NCBI RefSeq assembly: GCF_030124175.1
Contig: NZ_JASKMT010000014.1
Coordinates: forward strand, 1-64,000
Reading direction: 5' to 3'
DNA from: Streptomyces sp. 549
Lineage (GTDB): Bacteria; Actinomycetota; Actinomycetes; Streptomycetales; Streptomycetaceae
DNA length: 64,000 bases
Below, one piece after another: positions 42,106 to 53,320 of this stretch. The notes under the pieces were generated by a model. It searched no databases. It saw only the letters and a list, made by a program, of their open reading frames with translations, and had not been told where the DNA came from. The position numbers were made by a program, and so were the translations under genes. Every line of letters starts with the position of its first letter. Within the stretch, counting starts at the first letter, position 1.

Positions 42106-43614
42106 GTGGGCGGCAACGGCAGCAGCGGCACGTCGGCTGAGAAGCGCCCGAACGACCAGCTGGGTTCGTGGTTCGTGCGCAGCGGCTGGTCGAAGGGCGA
42201 ACTGGCCCGCCAGGTCAACCGCAGGGCCCGCCAGATGGGCGCCCACCACGTCAGCACCGACACCTCCCGCGTGCGCCGCTGGCTGGACGGAGAGCAGCCC
42301 CGCGAGCCGATCCCGCGGATTCTCTCCGAGCTGTTCTCCGAACGCTTCGGCTGCGTGGTCGCGGTCGAGGACCTCGGGCTGCGCGCCACCCGCCAGGCCG
42401 CCGCGGACTCCGGCGTCGACCTGCCTTGGGCCGGGCCGCAGACCGTCGCGCTCATCAACGAGTTCTCCCGCAGCGACCTGATGCTCGGCCGCCGCGGCTA
42501 CCTCGGGCCGTCCCTGGCGGTGTCGGCGGGGCCGGCGCTCATCGAGCCGATGCAGCGCTGGCTGGTGCCCGCGCCCGGGGGTGCGGCGGACGGCGCCGAC
42601 GCCCGGCAGGCGTCCCGGCCAGGAGGCAACCGCCGGGCGTCCCGGCTCTCCGCGCCCGAGCTGGAACTGCTGGAGCAGACCACCGCCATGTTCCGGCAGT
42701 GGGACGCCCAGTGCGGCGGCGGGCTGCGCCGCAAGGCCGTCGTCGGGCAGCTGCACGAGGTCACCGACCTGCTGCAGGAGACGCACCCCGAGCCGATCCG
42801 CAGACGCCTCTTCGGCGTCACCGCGGAACTCGCCGAGCTGGCCGGGTGGATGAGCTACGACATCGGCATCCAGCCCACCGCGCAGAAGTACTTCGTGCTC
42901 GCCCTGCACGCCGCCAAGGAGGCCGGCGACCGCCCGCTCGGCTCGTACGTGCTGTCCAACATGGCCCGTCAGATGATCCACCTCGGCCGCGCCGAGGACG
43001 CGCTGGAACTCGTCCACCTCGCCCAGTACGGCAGCCGGGAGGGAGCCACCTCGCGCACCCAGGCCATGCTGTATGCGATGGAGGCCCGCGCCTACGCCAA
43101 CATGGGCCAGCCCAAGCAGTGCCACCGGGCGGCCCGCATGGCCGACGCGCTCTTCTCCGAGATCGACGCCGACGACCCGGACCCCGACTGGATCACCTTC
43201 TTCTCGGAAGGGGAGCTGCGCGCCGAGAACGCCCACTCCTACCGGGACCTCGCCTATGTCGCCGGCCGCAGCCACACCTACGCCTCGCTCGCACAGCCCG
43301 AGATGGAGAAGGCCGTGGCGCTCTTCGCCGCCGAGTGCGCGAACTCCGACGGCGGCCACCACCGTTCGTATGCGCTCAACCTCGTCGGCATGGCCACCGT
43401 GCACCTGCTCCAGCGGGAGCCCGAGCAGTGCGCGGCCCGCACGGTCGACGCCATCGAGGTCGCCAAGCGCCTGCGTTCGGAGCGGGTCAACACCCGCATC
43501 CGCAAGACCGCGGCCAGTGCCGCGCGCGAGTTCGGTCAGGTGGCCGAGGTCGTCGAACTCAACGACCGCCTCGTCTCCGCCCTCCCCGCCGCGGAGGCCG
43601 CGGCAGCGGGCTGA
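42106..43614 (+). CDS. nsdA: Developmental regulator NsdA (TPR-like)
   Basis: A 502-residue protein. GTG 42106 is chosen because VGGNGSSGTSAEKRPNDQLG is the family start and a GGGGG lies 7 bases before. The N-terminal part (SWFVRSGWSKGELARQVNRR, then TDTSRVRRWLDGEQPREPIP and ILSELFSERFGCVVAVEDLG) resembles a helix-turn-helix of the Xre/BldD type. The rest forms TPR-like helical repeats (AQKYFVLALHAAKEAGDRPL, NMARQMIHLGRAEDALELVH). In S. coelicolor NsdA represses sporulation and antibiotic production; that is known, and orthology follows from sequence and position before amtB. Confidence 0.92.
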   Translation: MGGNGSSGTSAEKRPNDQLGSWFVRSGWSKGELARQVNRRARQMGAHHVSTDTSRVRRWLDGEQPREPIPRILSELFSERFGCVVAVEDLGLRATRQAAADSGVDLPWAGPQTVALINEFSRSDLMLGRRGYLGPSLAVSAGPALIEPMQRWLVPAPGGAADGADARQASRPGGNRRASRLSAPELELLEQTTAMFRQWDAQCGGGLRRKAVVGQLHEVTDLLQETHPEPIRRRLFGVTAELAELAGWMSYDIGIQPTAQKYFVLALHAAKEAGDRPLGSYVLSNMARQMIHLGRAEDALELVHLAQYGSREGATSRTQAMLYAMEARAYANMGQPKQCHRAARMADALFSEIDADDPDPDWITFFSEGELRAENAHSYRDLAYVAGRSHTYASLAQPEMEKAVALFAAECANSDGGHHRSYALNLVGMATVHLLQREPEQCAARTVDAIEVAKRLRSERVNTRIRKTAASAAREFGQVAEVVELNDRLVSALPAAEAAAAG

Positions 43615-43836
43615 GAGAAGCCCGGCCACCGCGCGAGCGGGCGGCGGGGATGGGCCAGAGAGTAACCGGCGCCGCCGCGCGCCGTCCCCGCTTCACCCGC
43701 CTGTAACACACCGGACGTGTTCGTCACGACGCCGAAACAGCCGGGCGCATCGAAGGAAACCGAGCTTCGGGAGTGTGTGGCACATCCTGCCCCCCGCTAC
43801 CTGCCCGCACGGGTCGTGACTTCGAGGAGACGTCCA

Positions 43837-45428
<1,592 letters not shown>

Positions 45429-45450
45429 CAACATGGGAGTTGGGGACCGG

Positions 45451-47925
45451 ATGACCACGGAGTCCACGGACGGCAGCACGGACACGACCGGGACGGGCCC
45501 CAGCGGGTACGCGGCGGCCCGGCTGCACCTCCTCAACCAGGAGGTGCGGTCCGGGCCGCCGCGCCGTGCCGAACTGGCCTCGCTGACCGACACCTGGTTG
45601 GCCGGCCTGCTCGGTCCGCAGCCCGGCGGCGTCGCCCTGGTGGCCGTCGGCGGCTACGGACGCGGCGAACTCTCCCCGCGCAGCGACCTCGACCTGCTGC
45701 TGCTCCACGACGGGAAACGTCCCGCCGGGGAGCTGGCCGCGCTTGCCGACCGGGTCTGGTACCCGGTGTGGGACCTGGGCCTGGACCTGGACCACTCGGT
45801 GCGCACCCCCGACGAGGCCCGCAGGACCGCCGCCGAGGACCTCAAGGTCCAGCTCGGCCTGCTCGACGCCCGGCACGTCGCCGGGGACGCCGGGCTCACC
45901 GCGCGGCTGCGCACCGAGCAACTCGCCCAGTGGCGGGCCCGGGCGGCCAAGCGGCTGCCCGAGCTCCAGGAGATGTGCCGCGAGCGCGCCGAACGGCAGG
46001 GCGAGCTGCAGTACCTCCTCGAACCCGACCTGAAGGAGTCCGCCGGCGGACTGCGCGACGCCACCGCGCTGCGGGCCGTCGCCGCCTCCTGGCTCGCCGA
46101 CGCACCCCGCGAAGGGCTCGCCCACGCCCGCTCACTGCTGCTCGACGTGCGCGACGCCCTGCACCTGACCACCGGACGGGCCACCGACCGGCTCGACCTC
46201 CACGACCAGGACGACGTCGCCGCCGCGCTCGGGCTGCTGGACGCCGACAGCCTGCTCCGCCAGGTCTACGAGGCGGCCCGCACGCTCTCCTACGCCAGCG
46301 ACGTCACCTGGCGCGAGGTCGGCCGGGTGCTGCGCGCCCGCTCCGCCCGGCCGCGGCTGCGTACTCTGCTGGGCGGCCGGTCGGCTGCCGGCCCCGAGCG
46401 CACCCCGCTAGCCGACGGTGTCGTCGAGCAGGACGGCGAAGTGGTGCTCGCCCGGTCCGCGCGGCCCGACCGCGACCCCGGCCTGGTGCTGCGCGCCGCT
46501 GCGGCAGCCGCCCAGGCGGACGTGCCGCTGGCGCTGTCCACGGCCCGCAGCCTCGCCCGGACCACACCGGCGCTCGCCGTCCCGTGGCCGGCCGACGCCC
46601 GCGAGCAGTTCGTCACCCTGCTCGGCGCGGGCGCCGCGACGGTGCCCGTCTGGGAGGCGCTGGAGGCGGAGGGCCTGATCACCGCGCTGCTGCCGGACTG
46701 GGAGCGGGTCCGCTGCCGCCCGCAGCGCAACGCCGTCCACCGCTGGACCGTCGACCGGCACCTCGTCGAGACGGCCGTCCAGGCGTCGGCGTTCACCCGC
46801 CGCGTGCACCGCCCCGACCTGCTGCTCGTGGCGGCCCTGCTGCACGACATCGGCAAGGGCTGGCCGGGTGACCACTCCGTCGTGGGCGAGACCATCGGCC
46901 ACGACATGGCCGCCCGCATCGGGTTCGACGAGGCCGACGCCGCCGTGCTGGCCACCCTGATCCGGCACCACCTGCTGCTGGTGGAGACCGCCACCCGGCG
47001 CGACCTGGACGACCCGGCCACCGTCGAGGCCGTCGCCGCGGCCGTGGGCAGCAGCGGCACGCTGGAACTGCTGCACGCGCTCACCGAGGCCGACGCGCTC
47101 GCCACCGGGCCCGCGGCCTGGTCGGCGTGGCGCGCCTCGCTCGTCGCCGACCTCGTCGCCCGGACCGCCGCGCTGCTCGCCGGAACCCCCGCCGACGCGG
47201 GCGAGGACACCGGCGCGCTCACCGCGCAGGAGGAACGCCTCGCCGTCGAGGCGTGGCGCACCGGCGGCCCGGTGCTGTCCCTGCACGCCCAGCACGCCCG
47301 CCTCGACGGCACCGACGGGGACGGCCCTGACCACGCGGGCGACGGCGACGTGCGGGAACCGGTGGGCGTCGAACTGCTCATCGCCCTGCCGGAGCAGCCC
47401 GGCGTGCTGCCAGGCGTCGCGGGTGTGCTGGCCCTGCACCGGCTGACCGTGCGCACCGCCGAACTGCGCTCCACCGACCCGACCGGCGAGGGCCCGGTGC
47501 TGCTGCTGAACTGGCGGGTCGCCGCCGAGTACGGCTCCCTGCCGCAGGCGTCCCGGCTGCGCGCCGACCTGGTGCGCGCGCTCGACGGTTCGCTGGACAT
47601 CCCCGCCCGCCTCGCCGAGCGGGAGCGGGCCTACCGCGGGCGGCGGCGCGGCCTGCTGGCACCGCCGCCCCGGGTGACGGTCGCCGCAGCCGTGTCCCAG
47701 CGGGCCACCGTGCTGGAGGTCCGCGCCCAGGACGCCTCCGGCCTGCTGCACCGCATCGGGCGGGCGCTGGAGAGCGTGAAGGTCACCGTCCGCAGCGCGC
47801 ACATCAGCACGCTCGGCGCGAACGCCGTCGACGCCTTCTACGTGACCGGCCCGGACGGCTCCCCGCTGCCCGGCGAGCAGGCGGCGGAACTGGCCGCCGC
47901 GGTGCAGCGCTCCCTGGAGGGCTGA
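45451..47925 (+). CDS. glnD: PII adenylyl/uridylyltransferase
   Basis: An 824-residue sensor enzyme. ATG 45451 is preferred (TTGGGGA before it) over ATG 45433. The nucleotidyltransferase motif GGYGRGELSPRSDLDLLLLH lies near residue 66, the HD domain LLVAALLHDIGKGWPGDHSV near 463, and two ACT domains close it (VELLIALPEQPGVLPGVAGV near 640 and VLEVRAQDASGLLHRIGRAL near 755). In actinobacteria it adds AMP, not UMP, to GlnK when nitrogen is short and removes it when glutamine is plentiful. It is third in the amtB operon. Confidence 0.96.
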   Translation: MTTESTDGSTDTTGTGPSGYAAARLHLLNQEVRSGPPRRAELASLTDTWLAGLLGPQPGGVALVAVGGYGRGELSPRSDLDLLLLHDGKRPAGELAALADRVWYPVWDLGLDLDHSVRTPDEARRTAAEDLKVQLGLLDARHVAGDAGLTARLRTEQLAQWRARAAKRLPELQEMCRERAERQGELQYLLEPDLKESAGGLRDATALRAVAASWLADAPREGLAHARSLLLDVRDALHLTTGRATDRLDLHDQDDVAAALGLLDADSLLRQVYEAARTLSYASDVTWREVGRVLRARSARPRLRTLLGGRSAAGPERTPLADGVVEQDGEVVLARSARPDRDPGLVLRAAAAAAQADVPLALSTARSLARTTPALAVPWPADAREQFVTLLGAGAATVPVWEALEAEGLITALLPDWERVRCRPQRNAVHRWTVDRHLVETAVQASAFTRRVHRPDLLLVAALLHDIGKGWPGDHSVVGETIGHDMAARIGFDEADAAVLATLIRHHLLLVETATRRDLDDPATVEAVAAAVGSSGTLELLHALTEADALATGPAAWSAWRASLVADLVARTAALLAGTPADAGEDTGALTAQEERLAVEAWRTGGPVLSLHAQHARLDGTDGDGPDHAGDGDVREPVGVELLIALPEQPGVLPGVAGVLALHRLTVRTAELRSTDPTGEGPVLLLNWRVAAEYGSLPQASRLRADLVRALDGSLDIPARLAERERAYRGRRRGLLAPPPRVTVAAAVSQRATVLEVRAQDASGLLHRIGRALESVKVTVRSAHISTLGANAVDAFYVTGPDGSPLPGEQAAELAAAVQRSLEG

Positions 47926-48181
47926 CGGCAGGCTGACCGTATGCCGGGCGGGCAGATACCCTTGGCGCAGCGCGCCCCGACGCCCCCGCTGGGTCTGCGG
48001 CGCCTGGCCGGTGCACCTCGCTGCGTTGCCGAACCGACCGACCGGCCCGCGAACGGGCCGGTCGCGGCCGGTCCTCCGCTGTGCGGTGCACTCCCAGACG
48101 ACGCCCGCATGTCCAGCCAGGACGCCGGGACACGCTGACGACCGCCGAAGTGACCGACGACGTGAAGGATCAGCGACCGCC
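47926..48181 (+). other. 256-base glnD-ffh spacer
   Basis: No gene is supported. GC-rich repeats of CCGACCGACCGG and GAACGGGCCGG kinds occur near 48030-48070 but form no clean hairpin. GAAGGATC (48165-48172) is the ffh ribosome site. Confidence 0.5.
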
Positions 48182-49735
48182 GTGTTCGACACTCTCTCCG
48201 ATCGCCTCGCAGCGACTTTCAAGAACCTCAGGGGCAAAGGCCGGCTGAGCGAGGCGGACATCGACGCCACGGCGCGCGAGATCCGCATCGCCCTGCTCGA
48301 AGCGGACGTGGCGCTGCCCGTCGTGCGCGCCTTCATCAAGCAGGTCAAGGAGCGGGCCGCGGGTGCCGAGGTCTCCAAGGCGCTCAACCCCGCCCAGCAG
48401 GTCATCAAGATCGTCAACGAGGAGCTTGTCGGCATCCTCGGCGGCGAGACCCGCCAGCTGCGCTTCGCCAAGCAGCCGCCGACGGTGATCATGCTCGCCG
48501 GCCTCCAGGGCGCGGGCAAGACCACGCTCGCCGGCAAGCTGGGCCACTGGCTCAAGGCCAAGGGCCACTCGCCGCTCCTGGTCGCCTGCGACCTCCAGCG
48601 CCCCAACGCCGTCAACCAGCTCACCGTGGTCGCCGAGCGGGCCGGTGTCGGCGTCTACGCGCCCGAGCCCGGCAACGGAGTGGGCGACCCGGTCAAGGTC
48701 GCGCGGGACTCGGTCGAGTACGCGCGGACCAAGCAGTACGACGTGGTCGTGGTCGACACCGCAGGCCGCCTGGGCATCGACCAGGAGATGATGCGGCAGG
48801 CCGCCGACATCCGGGACGCGGTCAGCCCCGACGAGGTGCTCTTCGTCGTCGACGCGATGATCGGCCAGGACGCGGTCAACACCGCCGAGGCCTTCCGCGA
48901 CGGCGTCGGCTTCGACGGTGTGGTGCTCTCCAAGCTCGACGGCGACGCGCGCGGCGGTGCGGCCCTGTCCATCGCCCAGATCACCGGCCGCCAGGTGATG
49001 TTCGCCTCCAACGGCGAGAAGGTCGACGACTTCGACGCCTTCCACCCCGACCGGATGGCCTCGCGCATCCTCGGCATGGGTGACGTGCTCAGCCTCATCG
49101 AGAAGGCCGAGCAGACGTTCAGCCAGCAAGAGGCCGAGGCGATGGCCGCCAAGCTGGCAAAGGGCCCCAAGGAGTTCACGCTCGACGACTTCCTGGCCCA
49201 GATGGAGCAGGTCCGCAAGATGGGCTCGCTGTCCAAGCTGCTCGGCATGATGCCGGGCATGGGCCAGATCAAGGACCAGATCAACAACCTCGACGAGCGG
49301 GACGTCGACCGCACCGCGGCCATCATCAAGTCGATGACGCCCGCCGAGCGGCACGAGCCGACGATCATCAACGGCTCCCGGCGGGCGCGCATCGCCAAGG
49401 GCTCCGGCGTGGAGGTCAGCGCCGTGAAGAACCTGGTGGAGCGGTTCTTCGAGGCGCGCAAGATGATGTCGAAGATGGCCCAGGGCGGTGGCATGCCGGG
49501 GATGCCCGGGATGCCGGGCATGGGCGGTGGTCCCGGCCGGAAGAAGCCGAAGCAGCAGAAGGCCGCCAAGGGCAAGCGCAAGTCGGGCAACCCGATGAAG
49601 CGCAAGCAGGAGGAGCAGGCCGCAGCCGACCGCAGGGCGGCCGGCGCGGGCAGCGCCTTCGGACTGCCCGCCGGCGGCGAGGCCGAGTCCTTCGAGCTGC
49701 CCAAGGAGTTCCGGGACATCCTGCCCCCGAAGTGA
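48182..49735 (+). CDS. ffh: Signal recognition particle protein Ffh
   Basis: A 517-residue SRP54 GTPase starting at GTG 48182. The N domain starts VFDTLSDRLAATFKNLRGKG; the G domain has LAGLQGAGKTTLAGKLGHWL near residue 103, VVVDTAGRLGID, SKLDGDARGGAALS and ITGRQVMF. The M domain binds signal peptides and 4.5S RNA (GSLSKLLGMMPGMGQIKDQI, GSRRARIAKGSG) and ends in a MPGMPGMPGMGGG stretch with a Lys-rich tail. No 4.5S RNA gene is visible here. It pairs with FtsY. Confidence 0.98.
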   Translation: MFDTLSDRLAATFKNLRGKGRLSEADIDATAREIRIALLEADVALPVVRAFIKQVKERAAGAEVSKALNPAQQVIKIVNEELVGILGGETRQLRFAKQPPTVIMLAGLQGAGKTTLAGKLGHWLKAKGHSPLLVACDLQRPNAVNQLTVVAERAGVGVYAPEPGNGVGDPVKVARDSVEYARTKQYDVVVVDTAGRLGIDQEMMRQAADIRDAVSPDEVLFVVDAMIGQDAVNTAEAFRDGVGFDGVVLSKLDGDARGGAALSIAQITGRQVMFASNGEKVDDFDAFHPDRMASRILGMGDVLSLIEKAEQTFSQQEAEAMAAKLAKGPKEFTLDDFLAQMEQVRKMGSLSKLLGMMPGMGQIKDQINNLDERDVDRTAAIIKSMTPAERHEPTIINGSRRARIAKGSGVEVSAVKNLVERFFEARKMMSKMAQGGGMPGMPGMPGMGGGPGRKKPKQQKAAKGKRKSGNPMKRKQEEQAAADRRAAGAGSAFGLPAGGEAESFELPKEFRDILPPK

Positions 49736-49832
49736 GCGCCGCGCCGGGCCGCTCTCTCCCCGGCCCGGTCGGCCCGCTCCGGGCCGGCTCCGGGGCCTGA
49801 GGGGGGCAGGGGCGGGCCCGGGCCCGCCCGGG

Positions 49833-50624
49833 TCAGCCCCGCGCGATCACGTAGCGGAACAGGTTGGGCATCCACACGCTGCCGTCCGGGCGCAGGTAGG
49901 GCTGCAGCGCCTCACCCAGCTCCTTGCCGACCTGCATCTCGTCGGTGGCCCGCACCGCGCCGGCGAACAGGCCGGTGGACAGCAGGCCGCGCACCGCGTT
50001 GTCCAGGTCGGCGTAGCCGAACGGGCAGGACACCCGCCCGGAGCCGTCCAGCCGCAGCCCGGCGCCGTGCGCCAGTTCCTCCAGGTCGTCCCGCCCGCTC
50101 GGCCGCCAGGTCGTGCCGGAACGCTGCGGCTCGGCGAGCCGGGAGGCGACCCGGAGCGCGCCGGTGGCGGCGCACCGCTCGGCTGGCCCCCAGTCGGCCA
50201 GTACCACCGGTGTGCCCGGCTCGGTGCGGGCCACCGCGGCGGCCAGGCTCTTCGGGTCCGGGCGGCGGCCGAAGGCCGTCACGAGGTTGAAGGTCCGCTC
50301 CCGCGGGACGTCGGCCGGGCCGCCGCCGACCAGGTCGACCGACCACCGCCTGGAGCCGCGCTGCGGCTCCGGCAGCAGCCGGGCCCGGGCGAGTTCGAGC
50401 CGGGTGCCGTCCGTCTCGGTGCCCGTGACCGCCGCGCCCCGGCCCGCTGCCAGCAGCAGCGCCAGACCGGTCCCGCAGCCCAGGCCCAGCAGCCGGGTGT
50501 CGGGGCCGACCTCGACCCGTTCGTAGACGGCCTCGTAGAGAGGTACCAGCATCCGCTCCTGGATCTCGGCCCAGTCGCGGGCGAGCTGTGCGCGCTGCTC
50601 GTGGTGAGCGAGCGTGGAAGTCAT
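49833..50624 (-). CDS. SAM-dependent methyltransferase
   Basis: A 263-residue class I methyltransferase. The SAM-binding motif is RLLGLGCGTGLALLLAAGRG near residue 44, followed by an acidic ETD after strand 2, and WSVDLVGGGPADVPRERTFN and VVLADWGPAERC later. The last 100 residues give no substrate clue; PSGRDDLEELAHGAGLRLDG and LFAGAVRATDEMQVGKELGE resemble small-molecule methyltransferases. It is convergent with ffh and has no partner gene. In Streptomyces a methyltransferase of this kind commonly lies downstream of ffh. Confidence 0.88.
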   Translation of the reverse strand: MTSTLAHHEQRAQLARDWAEIQERMLVPLYEAVYERVEVGPDTRLLGLGCGTGLALLLAAGRGAAVTGTETDGTRLELARARLLPEPQRGSRRWSVDLVGGGPADVPRERTFNLVTAFGRRPDPKSLAAAVARTEPGTPVVLADWGPAERCAATGALRVASRLAEPQRSGTTWRPSGRDDLEELAHGAGLRLDGSGRVSCPFGYADLDNAVRGLLSTGLFAGAVRATDEMQVGKELGEALQPYLRPDGSVWMPNLFRYVIARG

Positions 50625-51203
50625 CTGGGCGCCCCAATCGCCGAAGGATCGTTGCTGTCGTCATCCGTCACCCGGTGTCAGCCGGTGTCGGTGCTCGCTG
50701 CCCTCACGGGTCCGGCCCCCATGACAGGGAACTGCGTAACCGGCCCCGCGTCCAGGGGCTGTACGGCCCCTGCTCGACGGAGCGGGCCCGATTCCCGATT
50801 CTGCGTCACCCGTCCGTGACCCGCGCGTCACGACAGGCGCTGCGGTGGCCGTTCGGCCGGCCCTCGAAGCGCGTCCGGCGGTGGTGGTTTCAGGGCTCCG
50901 GGCGGCTGTCGCCGCCGGTGGGGGAGGTGTGCGTGGGGTCTCCTCCGATCGGGTGAGACCGGCCGCCGAATGGCGCGATCCGGGTGGTCGGGCACCGCGG
51001 GCCCGCCCGGCGTGGCACTGTGGGGGCACGGGGGATCCGGCCGTCCGGCATTACGTCCCCTGGTGGGGCAGGTGTACGAGGTCGTCCGCAGATCTGCGTA
51101 CCCGCCCTCATACAGGGCATCAACGGCAACTGACTGGTACGTGCAAAATATTTAAGATGCCCCGGAATCGGAACACAGGCGCCCTCCGGCTCGTTGTCAC
51201 GAC
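50625..51203. other. 579-base gap between divergent genes
   Basis: This is the longest gene-free stretch in the window. Frames open on both strands, but none has a ribosome site or a recognisable product. A 15-base AT-rich patch (AAAATATTTAAGATG near 51146-51160) lies 44 bases before the SprT-like gene and could be a promoter -10 region or regulator site. No tRNA or terminator was found. Confidence 0.5.
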
Positions 51204-51794
51204 GTGAGCACGACACCACCTGTCCTCGCCGCCGAACTGGCAGCCGCGTGGGCCGACATTCAACGGCACCACCCCGAGCTGCCGGACCTGGCCGCGCCCG
51301 AATCGCTGATCGGGGAGTCGTCGTCCGCCTGCGGCGCCGAACTCTCCTTCGAACGCCTGCTGCACGAGGCCGTCCACGGAATCGCCGCGGCCCGCGGGAT
51401 CCGCGACACCTCGCGAGCGGGCCGCTACCACAACAGGAGGTTCCTGGCGGTCGCCGAGGAACTCGGCCTCGAACACTCCGAGGAGCCGCACCCCAGCAGC
51501 GGGTTCTCCCTGGTCGTCATGACCCACGAGGCCAAGAGACGCTACCGGACCACCGCCGAGCGGCTGCGCCGTGCGCTGCGCGCGCACTCCGTCGCCACCA
51601 GCGGGGACACCTCGCGTAGTTTCCGGGGGCCGGCGGCCCGCCACGGGTCGTCCGGAGGCGGCGTGCGGGTCAAGGCCGTCTGTGACTGCGGTCGCAACGT
51701 CCGCGTGGTCCCGTCAGTGCTGGCCCAGGCGCCGATCATGTGCGGCGCGTGCGGCAAGCAGTTCCGCATTCCCGAGGCCGTCGCGGTCGGCTGA
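51204..51794 (+). CDS. SprT-like zinc metalloprotease-related protein
   Basis: A 196-residue protein starting at GTG 51204. RLLHEAVHGIAAARGIRDTS holds an HExxH zinc-protease motif (His54, Glu55, His58), and RYHNRRFLAVAEELGL gives a likely third ligand at His76, the arrangement seen in SprT/Spartan. The C-terminal 45 residues carry CDCG and CGACGKQFR, a zinc ribbon. SprT-family proteins digest proteins crosslinked to DNA in eukaryotes; the bacterial role is unproven. The gene is 147 bases upstream of rpsP in the same direction. I rate the fold likely and the activity unproven. Confidence 0.75.
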   Translation: MSTTPPVLAAELAAAWADIQRHHPELPDLAAPESLIGESSSACGAELSFERLLHEAVHGIAAARGIRDTSRAGRYHNRRFLAVAEELGLEHSEEPHPSSGFSLVVMTHEAKRRYRTTAERLRRALRAHSVATSGDTSRSFRGPAARHGSSGGGVRVKAVCDCGRNVRVVPSVLAQAPIMCGACGKQFRIPEAVAVG

Positions 51795-51941
51795 GTGTGG
51801 CACAATGGGCGGCTGTACTCGACAGCCGCCCAGGACCCCTCTCTCCTTCGGCTGACGCGTCCATCGGACCTCACGGGTACCGCAACCCCACGTGGCATCC
51901 TGCCGGGTCCAACCACGTCAAGACCAGGAGACACCACAGCT

Positions 51942-52394
51942 GTGGCAGTCAAGATCAAGCTGAAGCGACTGGGCAAGATCCGTTCGCCTCACTACCGCAT
52001 CATCATCGCCGACTCCCGTACCCGCCGTGACGGCCGGGCCATCGAGGAGATCGGCCTGTACCACCCGGTGCAGAACCCCTCGCGCATCGAGGTCGACTCC
52101 GAGCGTGTCCAGTACTGGCTGGGTGTCGGCGCGCAGCCGACCGAGCCCGTGCAGGCCATTCTCAAGGTCACCGGTGACTGGCAGAAGTTCAAGGGCCTGC
52201 CGGCCCCGGAGCCGATGAAGGTCGCGGAGCCCAAGGAAGACAAGAAGGGCCTCTTCGAAGCCGCGGCCAAGGCCTCCGGCGACGAGCCGAAGGGTGAGGC
52301 GATCACCCCCAAGGCCAAGAAGGCCGACAAGGCCGACAAGCCGGAGCAGGCCGACGCCGAGGCTGCCGCCCCGGCTGAGTCGACCGAGGCCTGA
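51942..52394 (+). CDS. rpsP: 30S ribosomal protein S16
   Basis: A 150-residue S16 with a long tail. GTG 51942 follows AGGAG. The core [20 protein letters not shown] and [20 protein letters not shown] is standard for the first 85 residues; residues 90-150 are a Lys/Ala/Glu extension ([20 protein letters not shown]) typical of Streptomyces. It heads the ribosome-maturation run; the KH gene begins 2 bases after its stop. Confidence 0.98.
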   Translation: MAVKIKLKRLGKIRSPHYRIIIADSRTRRDGRAIEEIGLYHPVQNPSRIEVDSERVQYWLGVGAQPTEPVQAILKVTGDWQKFKGLPAPEPMKVAEPKEDKKGLFEAAAKASGDEPKGEAITPKAKKADKADKPEQADAEAAAPAESTEA

Positions 52395-52396
52395 GC

Positions 52397-52636
52397 ATGC
52401 TCGAGGAAGCCCTCGAGCACCTCGTGAAGGGCATCGTCGAACACCCCGACGAGGTTCAGGTCGCGTCCCGCACCCTGCGTCGCGGGAGTGTGCTGGAGGT
52501 CCGGGTCCACCCCGACGACCTCGGCAAGGTGATCGGCCGCAACGGCCGCACCGCCCGCTCCCTGCGCACCGTTGCGGGCGCCCTCGGTGGCCGCGGTGTC
52601 CGCGTCGACCTTGTCGACGTCGACGACGTCCGCTGA
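52397..52636 (+). CDS. khpA: KH-domain RNA-binding protein
   Basis: A 79-residue single-KH protein, ATG 52397. The GxxG loop lies in LGKVIGRNGRTARSLRTVAG. It should bind RNA, probably with a KhpB/Jag-type partner. Its place between rpsP and rimM is strictly conserved. Confidence 0.96.
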   Translation: MLEEALEHLVKGIVEHPDEVQVASRTLRRGSVLEVRVHPDDLGKVIGRNGRTARSLRTVAGALGGRGVRVDLVDVDDVR

Positions 52637-52798
52637 CCGGCGGCTGCCGCAGACAGAGCACCACGCAGTACCGGCACGGGCCGGGGACGGGTCACGATCC
52701 GTCCCCGGCCCGTGGTCGTGCGTCGGACCGGCGAGGACCGGAACAGGCCGGCGAATGCCGCAGAAGGACCCGGCGAGGGCCGGAGAAGGAAGAGCACC

Positions 52799-53320
52799 GT
52801 GCAGCTCGTAGTCGCGCGCATCGGCCGCGCCCATGGCATCAGGGGCGACGTCACCGTCGAGGTCAGGACGGACGAGCCGGAGGTGAGGCTCGCGCCCGGC
52901 GCCGTCCTCGCCACCGACCCCGCCACCGTCGGACCGCTCACCATCGCCACCGGCCGGGTGCACAGCGGCCGGCTGCTGCTGCGCTTCGAGGGCGTCACCG
53001 ACCGCACGGGCGCCGAGGCCCTGCGCAACACGCTGCTCATCGCCGAGGTGGACCCCACTGAGGTCCCGGAGGACCCCGAGGAGTACTACGACCACCAGCT
53101 GGTCGACCTGGACGTCGTGACCGTCGACGGCACACCCGTGGGACGCGTCACCGAAGTCGCCCACCTCCCCTCGCAGGACCTGCTGGTCGTCGCACGCCCG
53201 GAGGGCGGCGAGGTGCTGATCCCCTTCGTCGCCGAGATCGTGCCCACCATCGACCTGGACGCGCAGCGGGCGATCGTCGACCCGCCGCCCGGCCTGCTCG
53301 ACGAGGGCGAGGCGGTGTGA
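52799..53320 (+). CDS. rimM: Ribosome maturation factor RimM
   Basis: A 173-residue factor starting at GTG 52799 behind GAAGGAAGAG. The N-terminal barrel [20 protein letters not shown] and the PRC domain ([40 protein letters not shown]) are complete. It binds S19 and helps assemble the 30S head. Its stop overlaps trmD by 4 bases. Confidence 0.97.
   Translation: MQLVVARIGRAHGIRGDVTVEVRTDEPEVRLAPGAVLATDPATVGPLTIATGRVHSGRLLLRFEGVTDRTGAEALRNTLLIAEVDPTEVPEDPEEYYDHQLVDLDVVTVDGTPVGRVTEVAHLPSQDLLVVARPEGGEVLIPFVAEIVPTIDLDAQRAIVDPPPGLLDEGEAV

Noticed and set aside
49736..49832. Possible terminator pairs between ffh and the methyltransferase gene
   Set aside because: The CCGGCCCGG and GGGCCGG runs can pair in several ways but give no single clean stem.
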